64,000 bases of DNA from Azadirachta indica (taxonomy: Eukaryota > Streptophyta > Magnoliopsida > Sapindales > Meliaceae): the NCBI GenBank assembly GCA_022749755.1, contig CM040451.1, forward strand, positions 13,157,871-13,221,870, written 5' to 3'. The notes beneath the pieces are model-generated. The model searched no databases and was not told the DNA's origin. It saw nothing but the letters and a program-made list of their open reading frames with translations. This document shows positions 23,272-43,533 of the stretch, in pieces. Within the stretch, counting starts at the first letter, position 1. Each line of letters opens with the position of its first letter. A program made the translations under genes and the position numbers.

Positions 23272-26111
23272 ATGCAATCTCTTCAATCCACATCCCTTCA
23301 CGCCACTCCACTAAATCCGCTCCGCAAGAAATCCAATTTTAATCGCCCTCATAATGCCAGGCCCGCCAGGAGAGTGTCGTTCGTCACCGCTTCGTCAACG
23401 AAATCTGCGCCAAAGCGCGAGACGGACCCAAAGAAGAGGGTAGTGATTACGGGGATGGGTTTGGTGTCTGTTTTTGGGAATGATGTTGATGCTTATTATG
23501 ATAAGTTGTTGGCTGGTAAAAGTGGGATTACAATGATTGACCGGTTCGATGCCAGTAAGTTTCCAACCCGTTTCGGGGGCCAGATCCGGGGTTTTTCTGC
23601 GCAGGGGTATATTGATGGGAAGAATGACCGGAGACTTGATGATTGTTTGAGGTACTGCATTGTTGCTGGTAAGAAAGCTGTGGAAGATGCAGATCTTGGT
23701 GGGGATAATTTAAAGAAGGTCAGTTAATCGACTTCGCTTTGGTTATTTTGCTGGTTGTGAGGTTTAGTGTTAATTATAGATCTAAGAAATGTTCATTTGC
23801 TGATTTGTCGTGAAACTGAAAGTAATTCGTGCATGACTGGATTATTTGTATGCTATATCTATTTCTTTTCCTAATATTTAATCAGTGAGTAAGCAGTAGC
23901 CTTGTATAGAATTGGGAAATCCGGTACTATTATATATTACAAAATTGAAACTGAGAGCAGTCTGGTATGCTTTCGGAGTGATTGTGGATCGTGAGATATG
24001 GCTGAAAAGTTTGAGTTCCCATTACTCTTTCTTCTTGAGTATGTTTTGATCAGGGCTTTCTGTTAATTGCAGATTGATAAGGAGCGGGCTGGGGTTCTTG
24101 TGGGCACAGGAATGGGTGGTCTTACAGTCTTTTCTGATGGTGTTCAGAATCTAATAGAGAAAGGTCATAGGAAAATAACTCCATTCTTCATTCCATATGC
24201 GATAACAAACATGGGGTCTGCTTTGCTTGCAATTGACCTTGGTTTCATGGGTCCAAATTATTCAATTTCAACGGCTTGTGCTACTTCCAATTATTGCTTT
24301 TATGCTGCTGCCAATCACATCCGTCGAGGAGAGGCGGATTTGATGGTTGCTGGTGGAACTGAAGCAGCTATTATTCCTATTGGATTGGGAGGTTTTGTTG
24401 CATGTAGGGCATTGTCACAGAGAAATGATGATCCACAAACTGCTTCAAGGCCATGGGACAAAGGTAGAGATGGCTTTGTTATGGGTGAAGGTGCTGGAGT
24501 ATTGGTAAGTTGCAGTTCTTGGCAAGCTAAGCGTAGAACATATACATATTTGTTATACTTTTGGTTAGAGTTTCTGGGAGTAATTATGTTTTTGCATTTT
24601 AGACGCAAAAGCTTTTTGTGAGGGTTAATATTTTCTCTGTAGGTGATGGAAAGCTTGGAACATGCAATGAAACGAGGTGCACCAATCATAGCAGAGTACT
24701 TAGGAGGTGCGGTTAACTGTGATGCTTATCATATGACTGACCCAAGAGCTGATGGACTTGGCGTGTCTTCATGCATTGAGAGCAGCCTTGAAGATGCTGG
24801 TGTGTCACCTGAGGAGGTAAATCCTTTTATTTGATGTGAACCAGTCTTATCTGGTAGTGTTGTTTGTCATAACATAGCAGGCAATGTCATGGTAAGATGT
24901 ATAGGAGTATTTGCTTTGGAATTGAAGTGACTGATTATGCATTCAGGCCAAAACTCAAAATTATGATTAGGCAGAAGCAAACTCAAATAGAATTGTAAAG
25001 AGTTTGGCAAACATGCAATTTGAGCACTCAAAGTAATTTTGGGCACTATTGACAGTAAGAGACATTTCAGTTGAATGCTTTTGTGCTCTGGGTTGCTCAC
25101 TCACTTTGATCTTTTCTAAGGACAGTCTGATTACTTTGCGTACCATCTTCAGTTATATTAATAATTTCTAAGCCATAAAACAGCAAATTTAACTACTCTT
25201 TTTCAGGTCAACTACATAAATGCTCATGCAACTTCCACTTTGGCTGGTGATCTAGCTGAGATAAATGCCATTAAAAAGGTTTTCAAGAATACCTCAGAGA
25301 TCAAAATCAATGCCACCAAGGTTCTATCTCTCACTCGCCAACTTTCCTTTATAATACCCTCTTTTTATTGGCTGGCTGTTGTTTCTTCTAACTCGTTTTC
25401 AATGTTTCAGTCTATGATAGGGCACTGCCTTGGTGCAGCTGGTGGTTTGGAAGCAATTGCCACTGCCAAGGCCATAACCACAGGATGGTTGCATCCCACC
25501 ATCAATCAATTTGTAAGTGTTACTTTGTAGTTTACATTTTATTTGCCTTGGGCAATTTAACTTATCTTTCTTTATGTGGTAGAAGCCCTAAAAGTTTGCA
25601 GTCAATGATTCTTCAATGTAAATAACTCCAAGGGATTGGGTGAGTGATAAAAGACCATTGGATGCAACCAAGAGGTCAAGGTTGTAAGGATTGACAGTAG
25701 TCCCCAATTTATAATAACTCGGTGAACTTAGATATTTCCTATTCTTAATGGGAAAAATTAAATTTGGAGCAATATCTGAAACATCCTTATCCTAAGTCGT
25801 TTTTATGATCCAAAGCATTTAAGCATTATCCTCCCGACATCATCCTGATGTTTGATATATTCTTTTGCATGAATGCAGGAACCGGAGCCTTCAGTTGAGT
25901 TTGACACTGTGGCCAACAAAAAGCAGCAGCATGAAGTGAATGTTGGTAAGATGCCGAGGCATTTTAATCTGATGGCACTCTCATCTTTCAGTTTCTATAA
26001 ATTGGAATCCAGATTAACTCACTAATTACTTTATCTATTTCAGCCATTTCAAATTCATTTGGATTCGGTGGGCACAACTCTGTTGTGGCATTTTCTGCAT
26101 TCAAACCCTGA
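23272..26111 (+). CDS. KAS1: 3-oxoacyl-[acyl-carrier-protein] synthase I, plastidic, 467 aa
   Basis: Seven exons with GT-AG borders and continuous phase: 23272-23718, 24073-24504, 24643-24816, 25207-25320, 25411-25512, 25879-25945, 26044-26111. The first 45 or so residues are Ser/Thr/Arg-rich and look like a chloroplast transit peptide. The condensing-enzyme core starts at KKRVVITGMGLVSVFGN. The catalytic set is visible: Cys218 in STACATS, His358 in NAHATST, Lys389 and His394 in TKSMIGHCLGAAGG, and the closing FGFGGHN loop. The enzyme condenses malonyl-ACP with C4-C14 acyl-ACP in plastid fatty-acid synthesis. The sequence is very close to Arabidopsis KASI (At5g46290) as I remember it, closer than to KAS II. 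No defect was seen. MCM3 lies directly downstream. Confidence 0.96.
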
Positions 26112-27048
26112 CGGTTTAGATAAGTCAGCATGTACCTGTAGGATACAAGTCTTGAAGATCTGGTCACTAATTAGTCATGGAGCCGCTTCATCCTGTTTCT
26201 GTTTCTTGAGTTGCCCGCATATTTATTTTCAGTCATATGTAGTTCTTAGTTGTGTAATAATAATTGTGAGTTGAAATTTAGTCTTAAGACTTGTCAGTCA
26301 TTTTCTATTTTTTAACAATTAGATTTATGGGGCAAGAGGGCATGAAATTTTGTCAGGTTTTAAATTATACTGTTGGTAGAGGAATTTGTCGCAAGGCCCT
26401 CTTTTAACATCAATACTGTGGTTCTGTTCTGTTGTTCATTGTTTTGTATTCTAGGATTTCAAAGCTTTATACTGCTGAGAATGAGTGAATCAATTTCTGT
26501 TTTTGAGATTTTACCATCTCGATTCCCATTTAGGCTTCTACAAATTTGACATTTATTATCCTAAATAATAGGAACACGAATTTAATTTATCTATACATTT
26601 TTGGTTATCTAAAAAAGTTAGTAAATTATTAGAAAATATTTGTGGCTGTAGAATTTGTAGTATGTTATTGTTTATACCATTTTTTATTCGTATTTATTTA
26701 TTTTTTCCTTTTCTCGAATCCTAGTGAGTATGAAAAAAATTAGTAATATATCTTCAGTGTTATTATTATTTTTCAAAGAAGGCTTTAAAATATTTTATAA
26801 CTTATTTTCGAATATTTTAAATTCGCCTATGTTAAGTCCATTTTCGGATCTATAACATTTCGGTACAATTTAAGAGTACTTCAACCGAACCTTAAAGGGA
26901 AAAAGATATCGTTTTCATTAATAATTGAAAAGCAAAAAGAAAACCAAAAATAAATCAATTAAAAAATATTAATAAAAAAGGAAAAGCCAAAAGGTGCGGA
27001 TAAGATGTTATTGGGCTATTAGTCCAATAATTACCCCCCACTCCCCCA
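26112..27048. other. KAS I 3' UTR and MCM3 upstream region
   Basis: KAS I 3' UTR to roughly 26500, then AT-rich spacer. Nothing coding was seen. Confidence 0.5.
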
Positions 27049-27094
27049 TTTTCCCGCCAAAACAAAGGCAGTCTTCACCTCTTTCCCGCCAAAA
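27049..27094 (+). promoter_or_regulatory. Two E2F-type sites before MCM3
   Basis: TTTTCCCGCCAAAA at 27049-27062 and TTTCCCGCCAAAA at 27082-27094 both match the E2F consensus (TTTSSCGC), 33 bp apart and 130-175 bp before the MCM3 ATG. E2F/DP control of MCM genes at the G1/S transition is well known in plants. Function at these copies is inferred. Confidence 0.8.
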
Positions 27095-27223
27095 CCACAT
27101 CCTGGGTTGAAACGAAAAGGACCCATTAGCTCCCTCCCCTCCATTCCCTCACTACCCTACTCTCATCTCTCACTCTCCATCAGACAACCGGAGTCGGAAC
27201 CAGAACGGCCAGAGAAAAAGAAA

Positions 27224-32415
<5,192 letters not shown>

Positions 32416-33475
32416 TATGTAAGAGCAACACCAGCGGTGGCCCGTTGTGTATTTTTGTGGTGTACCAATTTTTTCAGCAATGTTGGGGTATTTGAAACCA
32501 GTGGTCATATGATATATCCAGATGGTGTGTAAATCTAGGAGAATTTACTTGAGTGCTGTTTTATTTGCATTATCTTTCTAAGCTCATTTTGTTTGAAAGA
32601 GATTCTATTCGATTATTAGTAACACGAACAGAGTAATGAATCTTAGGTTGTGTAAAAAATTTGCTGGCAGAGGAGCATCTTTGGAGTGAATACATGGCCC
32701 GAAAGTCAATCAACTGTCGAACCCTAACGGAAACTCATTTTTCTTGGAGGAAACTGAAAGCTGGAATAGAGAATTGCAGTAATTGAAGTCTCAGATTTAG
32801 AGACCTTTAACTAGAGAAGAAACTATGTTTATTGAACCCTTTTTTCGTATCTTATAATATTGTAACTCCAGAGGTGAATGGAAGATCCCAAAGATTGATT
32901 GATATTCGATTATTTTTCTCCATTATTCTTTTTGAGTGTTAAGGGATATGCAGAAATGAGTTCCTCTGTTGCTTTATTAATCGATTGTAAACTCAGGTTG
33001 TGTGATTATGGGTGCTAGTTGTTCATTTTATATATATTATAATCATTTAATGAAAAGAAAGAAAAAATAGTTAGAAAAGGTTGTCATTACGTTAGCATTA
33101 GAATTCTGTAATAATAGGAAGAAGAAAATCAAATACGTTAGAAAGTTAAAAGAAAAGACAGGTGGGTTTAATTTTAAATCAAAGATCCAAATGGCTCCCC
33201 AGGTCCCTAACTGTTTGGCAAAATGACACCTTAAGACAAATAAAGACTGCGAATAAAGAGAAAACAAGGGTCGACCGACCCCAACGAAAAAGTTTTTCAG
33301 AAAAAAGAAATGAAGACAAAAGAAAGCAGGATGGTAAAGATTTTATTTTTATTTTTTATTTATTAATAAACATATTTAAAAGTGAAGCAACGTGGCAGAA
33401 CCATGACTTCGTAATTAGAGGAAGCCTTAAAAAAAAAAAAAAAAAAGAAAACGATCGAGTAGTCGGTCTCTGTTT
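32416..33475. other. MCM3 3' UTR and promoter of the Rossmann-fold gene
   Basis: 3' UTR to about 33050, then AT-rich spacer and a poly(A) run at 33430-33447. No gene was seen. Confidence 0.5.
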
Positions 33476-35259
33476 ATGGCCACTCCCCTGTTTCTGAGAA
33501 ATTCTCCACCTACTCCCTGCGTTCTAAATTCCTGCCATTACCAACACCATTGCCTTTTCTCTCCCTCTCTCCGCTTCACCAAACCCTTCTCTGTCTCCAT
33601 CACCACCAAAACCAAGTCTACTTCACTCAACTCCAGTAAGGTAATACTCTAAATTCCTTTTTTTTTTTCCCCTTCTCTTAGGTCATATCTTGTTCTTGAT
33701 GCACACCTTGTTTTGTTGCCAAGAGAGTTTGGATAACTGCAAATATTATAAGATAATAGTATAATTTTGGATATTGCATAGTTTTCTTAATTGGCTACCC
33801 AGAAAACACTAGCTTCCAGTCATCTGAGAGTGAGTATAATACTTCCCCAATAGCTGTTGTAAGAATGATTTCAACTGTGCTTTCGTCCTCTGATTTCTCA
33901 GCAGGATTTCTATGATATGAATTATTGCTCATTGTGCCTTTTAGTTCTCCTATACGTGATTGTCATTTCTGTATATGTTCGTTGTCAGATGGAAGGAAGT
34001 GAGATAACAGAAGAAGTAACAGAGAAAACAGAAGAAAACGTAAATCTGAAGAAGAAGATATTTGTGGCTGGAGCAACAGGAAGTACTGGTAAAAGGATTG
34101 TTGAGCAGCTGCTAGCAAGGGGGTTTTCGGTGAAGGCCGGTGTTCGTGACTTGGACAAGGCTAAAACTACCCTTTCCAAAGACAACCCAGCTCTTCAAAT
34201 TGTTAGTTCTTTCAATTTCTCTAGTGCATTAGTGCAGACATTAGTAGAAACTGAGATTCATTTTTTCTTTTTAATTGATCGTAGGAATTATATTGAGATT
34301 TTCTTTTTTCTTTTTCTTTTTATGTTTTTGGGTAGGTGAAAGCAGATGTGACAGAGGGTTCTGCCAAACTAGCAGAAGTTATAGGTGATGATTCAGAAGC
34401 TGTTATATGTGCCACAGGGTTTCGGCCTGGTTGGGATTTGTTTGCTCCTTGGAAGGCAAGTTGGTTTGTATCCAATCAGTAGATATTCCATGCTTAATTC
34501 CACTAACTGCTGTCTTTTTACGTAGACTGATATTCACATTAAAAAAAAAAATTTTTTTGCAAATTGCTTACGGAAGTTCTATCATGTAAACCAGAAATGA
34601 ATCTTCTATCTTGATTGAATGCACGAAAGTTCATGTGAATGTTCCTTTGTTGCATACCTGCATCTTTCCTGACGATTTGGCAGTTTATGTAGTGTAGTTT
34701 TATTGAGCTAATACCATTGCAGGTGGATAATTTTGGCACAGTAAATCTTGTTGAAGCATGCCGGAGACGTGGTGTGAACAGATTCATACTTATCACCTCC
34801 ATTTTAGTTAATGGAGCTGCAATGGGGCAAATTCTTAATCCAGCTTACATTTTCCTCAATGTGTTTGGCCTTACCTTAGTAGCGAAGCTCCAGGCAGAGC
34901 AATATATCAGGAAATCTGGTATCAATTACACGATTATAAGGCCTGGTGGATTGAGAAATGAACCGCTGACTGGAAATGTTGTCATGGAGCCAGAGGTAAT
35001 TGCATTCATCTAAGATATTCCAGCTTTCAGATTTCTTATGTACTTGCTCACGCACCACAAAAATTGACTTCCTCCCCTCCATTTTTCTTTGTAGGATACT
35101 CTTTATGAAGGTACCATTTCCAGGGATCAGGTTGCCGAAGTTGCTGTGGAGGCATTAATCCATCCTGAATCATCTTACAAAGTTGTGGAGATCATCTCTC
35201 GGGCTGGTGCTCCTAAACGGTCATACACAGATCTTTTTGGATCTATGAAGCAACAATGA
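33476..35259 (+). CDS. Plastid-targeted NAD(P)-binding Rossmann-fold protein (atypical SDR), 311 aa
   Basis: Five exons in phase: 33476-33640, 33989-34201, 34336-34455, 34723-34995, 35095-35259. Exon 1 encodes 55 residues rich in Ser, Thr, Pro and His with few acids, a likely chloroplast transit peptide. The dinucleotide-binding motif GATGSTG is at residues 83-89 after a beta strand (KKIFVA). Further family marks are VICATGFRPGWD, NFGTVNLVEACRRRG, LITSILVNGAAMGQ and the NYTIIRPGG segment. The sequence matches Arabidopsis At2g34460 (NAD(P)-binding Rossmann-fold family) as I recall it. Substrate unknown. Intron 3 begins AAG|GCAAGT, a GC-AG intron, and ends normally at CAG|GTGGAT. An inner ATG opens exon 2 (MEGSE), so a non-plastid form from another start is conceivable. 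Confidence 0.92.
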
Positions 35260-35822
35260 CTTCATATCCAGACAGATTTGCTTAGGGTAATGACTTCTTT
35301 TGTAACTTGCAAAATAACATTTCAGGTTCTACTTTTGTGTGCAGAGAAATGTTTTTGATTCCATTCATAGAGCTTGCATGTTCCTGAATCGTCATATAGT
35401 TTGATAAAATTATATGAAAGATTAATTTTGATGGTTTCATGCTAATATACCATACCGGATAATTTTATAACAGGCATTATGTAATTAAAACTTTAGTGGT
35501 TAATGAGGATTTAGGATTTCCATTGCCCTGATAGGAAAAGCAAATAGAAGTGCAGTGATAAGAAATTATTGAAAAGGGCTAGTTCAATAGATGATTTAAT
35601 GAGGCTAGGAGAATCAGGAAGAATTATTAATCTTTTATTGAAAATAGAAGATGATGACCGGATAAGTTTAGAGGCTGTTAATGAAAAATTAATCACTTCA
35701 TATTACAATGAACATTCACATACTCTGAAGCAGAAGTTTCTTGAAAGAACACAACTGATAGGCAAGGAAAGAGTTAAGTGCACAAACATTCACCAAATAG
35801 CCAAGAATAGAAATGATGAAAT
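35260..35822. other. Spacer between convergent genes
   Basis: 3' UTR of the Rossmann-fold gene and of the arabinogalactan peptide gene. A plus-strand frame at 35569-35826 has no recognisable domain and overlaps the likely 3' UTR of the minus-strand gene. Confidence 0.45.
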
Positions 35823-36014
35823 TTAGAAGAACCAAGCCAGAAGAGAAACAATGGCCGCAACAAGTAAAGCAGGAACCCGCAGAGCTGCTCCAGTGCTTTC
35901 CATTGGTGCTGGTGCAATTCCCCCAAGCTCTTCGGCTGCATTGGCAAAAGTAGCAAAAGCCAACAGAACCATGATGTAGATGGTGAAAGCCGTCCTCATT
36001 TTGCAGCCCTCCAT
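35823..36014 (-). CDS. Arabinogalactan peptide, GPI-anchor type, 63 aa
   Basis: A 63-residue frame with the three-part layout of AG peptides. Residues 1-26 form a signal peptide with cleavage after FANA. The very short mature part contains the APAP core at 34-37, whose prolines would be hydroxylated and carry arabinogalactan. Residues about 46-63 form a hydrophobic C-terminus (ALLVAAIVSLLAWFF) that would be exchanged for a GPI anchor. The product would sit on the outer face of the plasma membrane. An alternative start at Met6 also leaves a complete signal peptide. The minus-strand TATAAAA at 36133-36127 supports a separate promoter. The exact AGP number cannot be assigned. Confidence 0.85.
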   Translation of the reverse strand: MEGCKMRTAFTIYIMVLLAFATFANAAEELGGIAPAPMESTGAALRVPALLVAAIVSLLAWFF

Positions 36015-36126
36015 TTCTCACTTAGTTCTTGAATGGAAAAGCACAAGTTGCAAAACTGACTGAGTGAGAAAGTTGCAGAAGTGATTCTGTTTAGACTTTG
36101 TCTCTAAAATGGAGACTGCAGGTGGT

Positions 36127-36133
36127 TTTTATA
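36127..36133 (-). promoter_or_regulatory. TATA box of the arabinogalactan peptide gene
   Basis: TATAAAA on the minus strand, 113-119 bp before the ATG. Confidence 0.6.
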
Positions 36134-37184
36134 GGCCTGGTTTAGCATATAATTAAATTCTGCCAACTATTCTGTGTTTGTTTAACCACAAACAAAATGA
36201 TAAAATATAGTGTGCTGCCAGTATAATTTTTCATTTCTCGCTCCATTATTCTCCGAACCAGCGTGGATTAAACTGTGTAATGCACGTAAAACATATTGCA
36301 ATCATGCAAATGCCTTAAAATATCATTGTTTCCAGCTTCCAGCTTTGTTTTTTGATAGTTTTAGTTAATATTTAGCTTGTAGCATGTGATATTTGCCGCA
36401 TTGTATAAGAGTTTTTGGTTGAATATGCGTACACTTACCTGGAAACTGCACTGGCTATATTATTGGCATGCTTTTGATGTTAGATAATCTGGATACAGGT
36501 GTCTATTAATTGTAATTAATTCAGAGCTTGCTTTTTAGCAATGGGAGCCATGTTAAGTCTCAGTTTGATTTTTGCACTGATGCACTGACATAATATGGGC
36601 ATTTCTTTATTCATTCTGGCATGTGGTCAGTTACGAAAAACAAATAAATTATATATAAGGAGGAAAAGCATTGTTTATTTTGGTATCTTGGGCATGTAAT
36701 GAGCAATTGGGTTGGCATTCCAGTTCTGAATCTGGAGTCTGAAGAAATATCAGAGTGCTGTTGGATAGTTGTTTTACCTGATGAATTTTGAGTGGAAACT
36801 AAAAGATAAAAAACTCGGGTCTTAGATTATAAGTAATTTGTCACGGATTATAATTATCATGAAATTCATTTTTTCTTGGGACTTTCATCGTGTACGGAAA
36901 ATCTCAAGAGTGTATAGGAAATCCCACCGTAAAGGATTCTGTAGCTTGAACTTGGTTGTGCTGTCAAAAATACCAAAACGAATGTTGTAGCCAGTAAACA
37001 TATTTCTAGTGCGAAGAATCAGCTAGAGCAAGTGTGTAAAAGAGAATTATCTCTTCTTGTCAAAAATTACTACATTATACACAATCGAAAGCTGAAGTTT
37101 ACAAAGTACGAGTTCAATACAAGTGAAATATACATTTCGCCCCAAATTATGGAACCAGGAAGAGAAATTATGACAAGCTTGATG
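36134..37184. other. Spacer and 3' UTR of the CCDC174-like gene
   Basis: Moderately AT-rich with no supported gene. The right end is 3' UTR of the minus-strand gene. Confidence 0.5.
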
Positions 37185-39249
37185 TTATTTCTGCTCTGTA
37201 TGGGATGCCGCCTTTTGTTTTTCCAGCAACTTGTGAAAATAGGCCTGCCTTAGTCTCTCACGACGAGCTTCAGCTTGTTCTTGCCTGCGCAATTTGAGCT
37301 TGGATACCTTTTCCCTTGCTTGGCTTGCTTCTTCATGAATTTCCCTGGAAAGAAGAAAAAACTATAAATCAAGAAATGGAACTTAGGTAGCATCACCTAT
37401 AGACAATACTGTATACTACCTGCAAGCAGGGTACAACGATCAAATAAAACACAGAAAACAATAAATAGTGAGAGCCAATTTTACATGAGAGCTCTTATAT
37501 AAAATTTTCTTTGCTTACACTATATTTGCAAACATTTTTCATCTTTCAATGACCTCCTTTTTTAGCATGACATTAGATCGTATTATATTATATTTGTCCA
37601 TGGTAAGTTGGTCAAGTGCACCCCTAGCTGAATATAATACACATCTTTCCGAACTACTGTCCAATTCTATCATTCTATCATTACTCTACACTTGCAACTT
37701 TCCTCGTTCTGGTTATGGTTATCCTGACTAATTCTTCTGTTATAAGGAATATCTTGGCCACTCCTATCATTATCTACATCCAAAATGCCATTAGTTCGGC
37801 TCCTTCCAGATGGGTCAACACTCCTACCTTACTGTCTCTACTTCATTCCAATTTTCTTGTACAAGATATGTCCACCATGTGAACCTAAAGTCCTCTACAA
37901 CCAGTATATTCGCTTGTTTCTTCTGATTGACAGTACATTGAAGATCTTGTGGCATTAGCAAATAATGCTTTTTTCTCTGACAAGAGCTTTAGCAATGAAA
38001 CATTAATAAAACAATGTACTATTCTTCCCTATTTCAAATGATATACTACAATATAACTTCCTGTGTACACGCAGCCATGCTTTACAAACCTTTGTTAGCC
38101 ACCAAATCGTTGCTTCAGGTAAAATATAAGTATTAATCTATAAATAATTTCTACAATCCTACCCACAAATTTAAATTTAACCATCAGCATCCACACTCTT
38201 GTTGAACTTTAAATCTCTAGTTGAAACTCACACATCATGTTTATTTGTCGCTTTTAATTAGGAAAAACATCAAAACATCTAAAATATCATACAACACCAG
38301 AAAGTACAAAAAATTTTACCTTACAAAACGTTTGTGTTCATCATTGTCCATTGTTCCAGATGTTCTCCCAGGTGCTACAAATTTCATGTTAAAGGGCATA
38401 GAACCATCATCCTCATGTTCTTCATTCTCTGTTGCTGCAGAGGCAGAAACATCAGAGCCTTGCAGCTGCTCCTGCTCCTGCTCTGTACCCTTAAGAAAAA
38501 AGTCAACACAGTACTTCTCCTTGTCTTCCTCATCCGAGAGCTCTCCCTTCACCAGTTTATCATATAACTCAGCCTTCTTCTCCAATGCTGCATAGCTAGC
38601 TGATCCATCATTAACTGCTTTCAACTCAAGCTTGTCCCTACATTCATACACACAAGCAAACATAATCAATTCTAGCAGAAAATCAAGTAATAACTTCATA
38701 GGAATATCCAGATTTGCGTTGCAAACCAGTCATTGTACTGATGAAAATGCTGTATTCCCAATCAATCACAGTTTACACAGCATGATACAATTAGTTCTAA
38801 AGTTGCCAGCATAATAAAAATCTAATCTTTAATTGCTCCAAAACTAAAACGAACATTTAAAAAAGAAAAAGCAAAAAAAAATTAGGCTTTTAACTTCTAA
38901 TTATCACTTATTACAATTAAATCTTAAAATGAAGAAAACCAAGATGAAATAGAAGCAAAAAGGTAAAATACTTGAGAGCGCGGGCATGGACGCCGGAGTT
39001 TTTGGCGGAGAAGGAATCGCGTGGAGCGATCTTCTTCTTAGCGCGGTGGAACTCAACATCGGAAGCGTTCAATTCCTTGGATTTCTTGGATTCCTCCTGA
39101 GATTGATAGAGCTGAGCCTTGAGTTCTAAGATGGAAGAGGGACCCACTCCTTCGATCGAACGTTGCTTTTTCGGCATGATTGACGATTCCGTCAGCCATC
39201 CCAGCGATTCTACCACCACCCTCTTCTTCCTCTCCTGTTCTTCACCCAT
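37185..39249 (-). CDS. CCDC174-like coiled-coil protein, 251 aa
   Basis: Three exons read leftward in phase: 39249-38972, 38637-38320, 37344-37185, giving 251 residues. Exon 1 has VESLGWLTESSIMPKKQRSI (residues about 13-32), then SSILELKAQLYQSQEESKK. Exon 2 has SYAALEKKAELYDKLVKGEL and an acidic stretch ending DEHKRF. Exon 3 is a highly charged helix (EIHEEASQAREKVSKLKLRR) with AEARRERLRQAYFHKLLE near the end. Order and motifs match the CCDC174/DUF4078 family; the human member associates with the exon junction complex. The plant role is unknown. Intron 2 is long (975 bp) without visible content. Starting at Met25 is an alternative, but the first 24 residues continue without a break. The 5' leader contains an AGC repeat. 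Confidence 0.8.
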
Positions 39250-39332
39250 TTCAGCTCTTGATTTTGATTTTATTATCTGATTTTTCGTTCTTCGGCTCTG
39301 AACTGGGATTGAAGAATCGGAGATTGACGGAG

Positions 39333-39353
39333 TGCTGCTGCTGCTGCTGCTGC
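39333..39353. repeat. Trinucleotide repeat in the 5' leader of the CCDC174-like gene
   Basis: Seven GCT units on the plus strand, i.e. AGC/CAG on the transcribed sense, 84-104 bp before the ATG, followed by CTT units. Confidence 0.8.
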
Positions 39354-40018
39354 TTCTTCTTGCGCCTTGTAATTTCTCTGCCGCCCCTCCCTAAACGGCG
39401 TCGTGCTGATGGTGTTTACTGTTTTTCTTTTTGTTTTTTAAAAATTCTTTTAAAGTATTTTATTGTTTTCGTAAGATAAAAATAAAAATGATATTTTCAG
39501 CTTAATATTTTCCAAATTCTAGAATAATTTGGGAACACCTCTTTGAAGGCTGTAGAAATATTTTAGAAATTTAATCAATTACTAAATGTTAGATCATTGT
39601 TAATATTTTGAGTACATAAATTTGATATTTTGATTAATTTTAATTATAAGATATATTAAATATAATCTTGTTACTTAATATTATTAAAAATATCCATAAA
39701 AATAATAATGCTAGGGAAAATAATAACCCCACTGAGAGTTGAATATATGTGTGTGTGTTCCATCTTTTATACCCAAAAGGGAAAGGAAATTTTTATTAAT
39801 AAAGATTAAAATCCAAGACAGAGAAAAATTACACAACAGTTACGAAAATCAACAATTGAAAAGCTTCCATAAATTTACAAGCAATTAAGCCTGATATCAT
39901 CCCAAAGGTCGAACAAGAGAAGACATCCAAATTAATAAAATATAAATATATATTAGGTGAAGCTAGCATCATCATCTTTAATTGATATTCTGATTGTTTT
40001 AATGGTAATAATTAGATA
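39354..40018. other. Spacer between CCDC174-like gene and terpene synthase A
   Basis: AT-rich. The right part is the 3' UTR of synthase A. A stretch at about 39780-39870 with TTTATTAATAAAGATTAAAA resembles the end of retroelement debris, but is too short to classify. Confidence 0.4.
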
Positions 40019-42581
<2,563 letters not shown>

Positions 42582-42628
42582 TAATTTTAGAGATCTAAAT
42601 TTTCTGCTACTACCGTGAGCGACAAAAC

Positions 42629-42634
42629 TTTATA
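42629..42634 (-). promoter_or_regulatory. Possible TATA box of terpene synthase A
   Basis: Minus-strand TATAAA within CATATAAAGTT, about 50 bp before the ATG. The spacing leaves a very short leader, so this is tentative. Confidence 0.35.
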
Positions 42635-43493
42635 TGGGATTCTAGACCTCAGTACAGGGGCAGAGCCACCTCATGGTATTTTGTTTTTCCCCTTTTCTCG
42701 CTGGACTTGGTCGAAAATATATTCTAATCTGTAATAAATTTTTCTCTAAAAAAGGAAAAAATCTAAACCTAATATGATCGATAAACTTGAAATAATTGCT
42801 ACTGTTAAATATCGAGCTAGAAGTCACATAACTGGTGCGTTATCATAAAGTATCCAAAAAAGCAATATTTTTCATAAAATAATGGAAGTTGTTCTCTAGC
42901 TAACTTCAAAAATTACATCAGGGGAAGTCCCCGATGCTTGGTAGCTGTTCGTAGGGTAAAATGCTCGGCTAATAAATTGATAAATAAATAGATAAATTAA
43001 AAATAATGATAATACTGCTTGCATTATTGCATACACAACATTGTGATATGCAATGCAATGCAACCACCCACCGGCAATCGCTGCACTGCTGACAAAGACT
43101 CCCATGTAAATAATATCTAGTGCTTATCTATTAATGAATGAATCTCCTCCACTTGGCCCCCATTTACTTCAACAAGAAAACTTTATGAAAAGACATTTTA
43201 TTTTATAATTACATAACCCAAAGTAGGTACATGAATTAACTTTGAATATAGATTAAGATATCAATCAATCAATCAATCCTAATTATTTAATTCAAAAATT
43301 GTCTTTCTAGCCGCGTGTGTCATGTTGTTGTTTTTAATTCTATTAAGTTATGTTCATGTCACTGAGGAGATTATTATTATTTTTTAATTAAAAAAAACCA
43401 GTACGAGCTACCTTAGATAGAGTTGTACTTTGCTTACTTCTCTTGCTAATATTCAAACATAATATGAGTAATTAATCTCTCTTATATGTGTAT

Positions 43494-43533
<40 letters not shown>

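Noticed and set aside
35569..35826. 85-codon plus-strand frame between the Rossmann gene and the arabinogalactan peptide gene
   Set aside because: No domain, no promoter signs, and it overlaps the probable 3' UTR of the opposite-strand gene.
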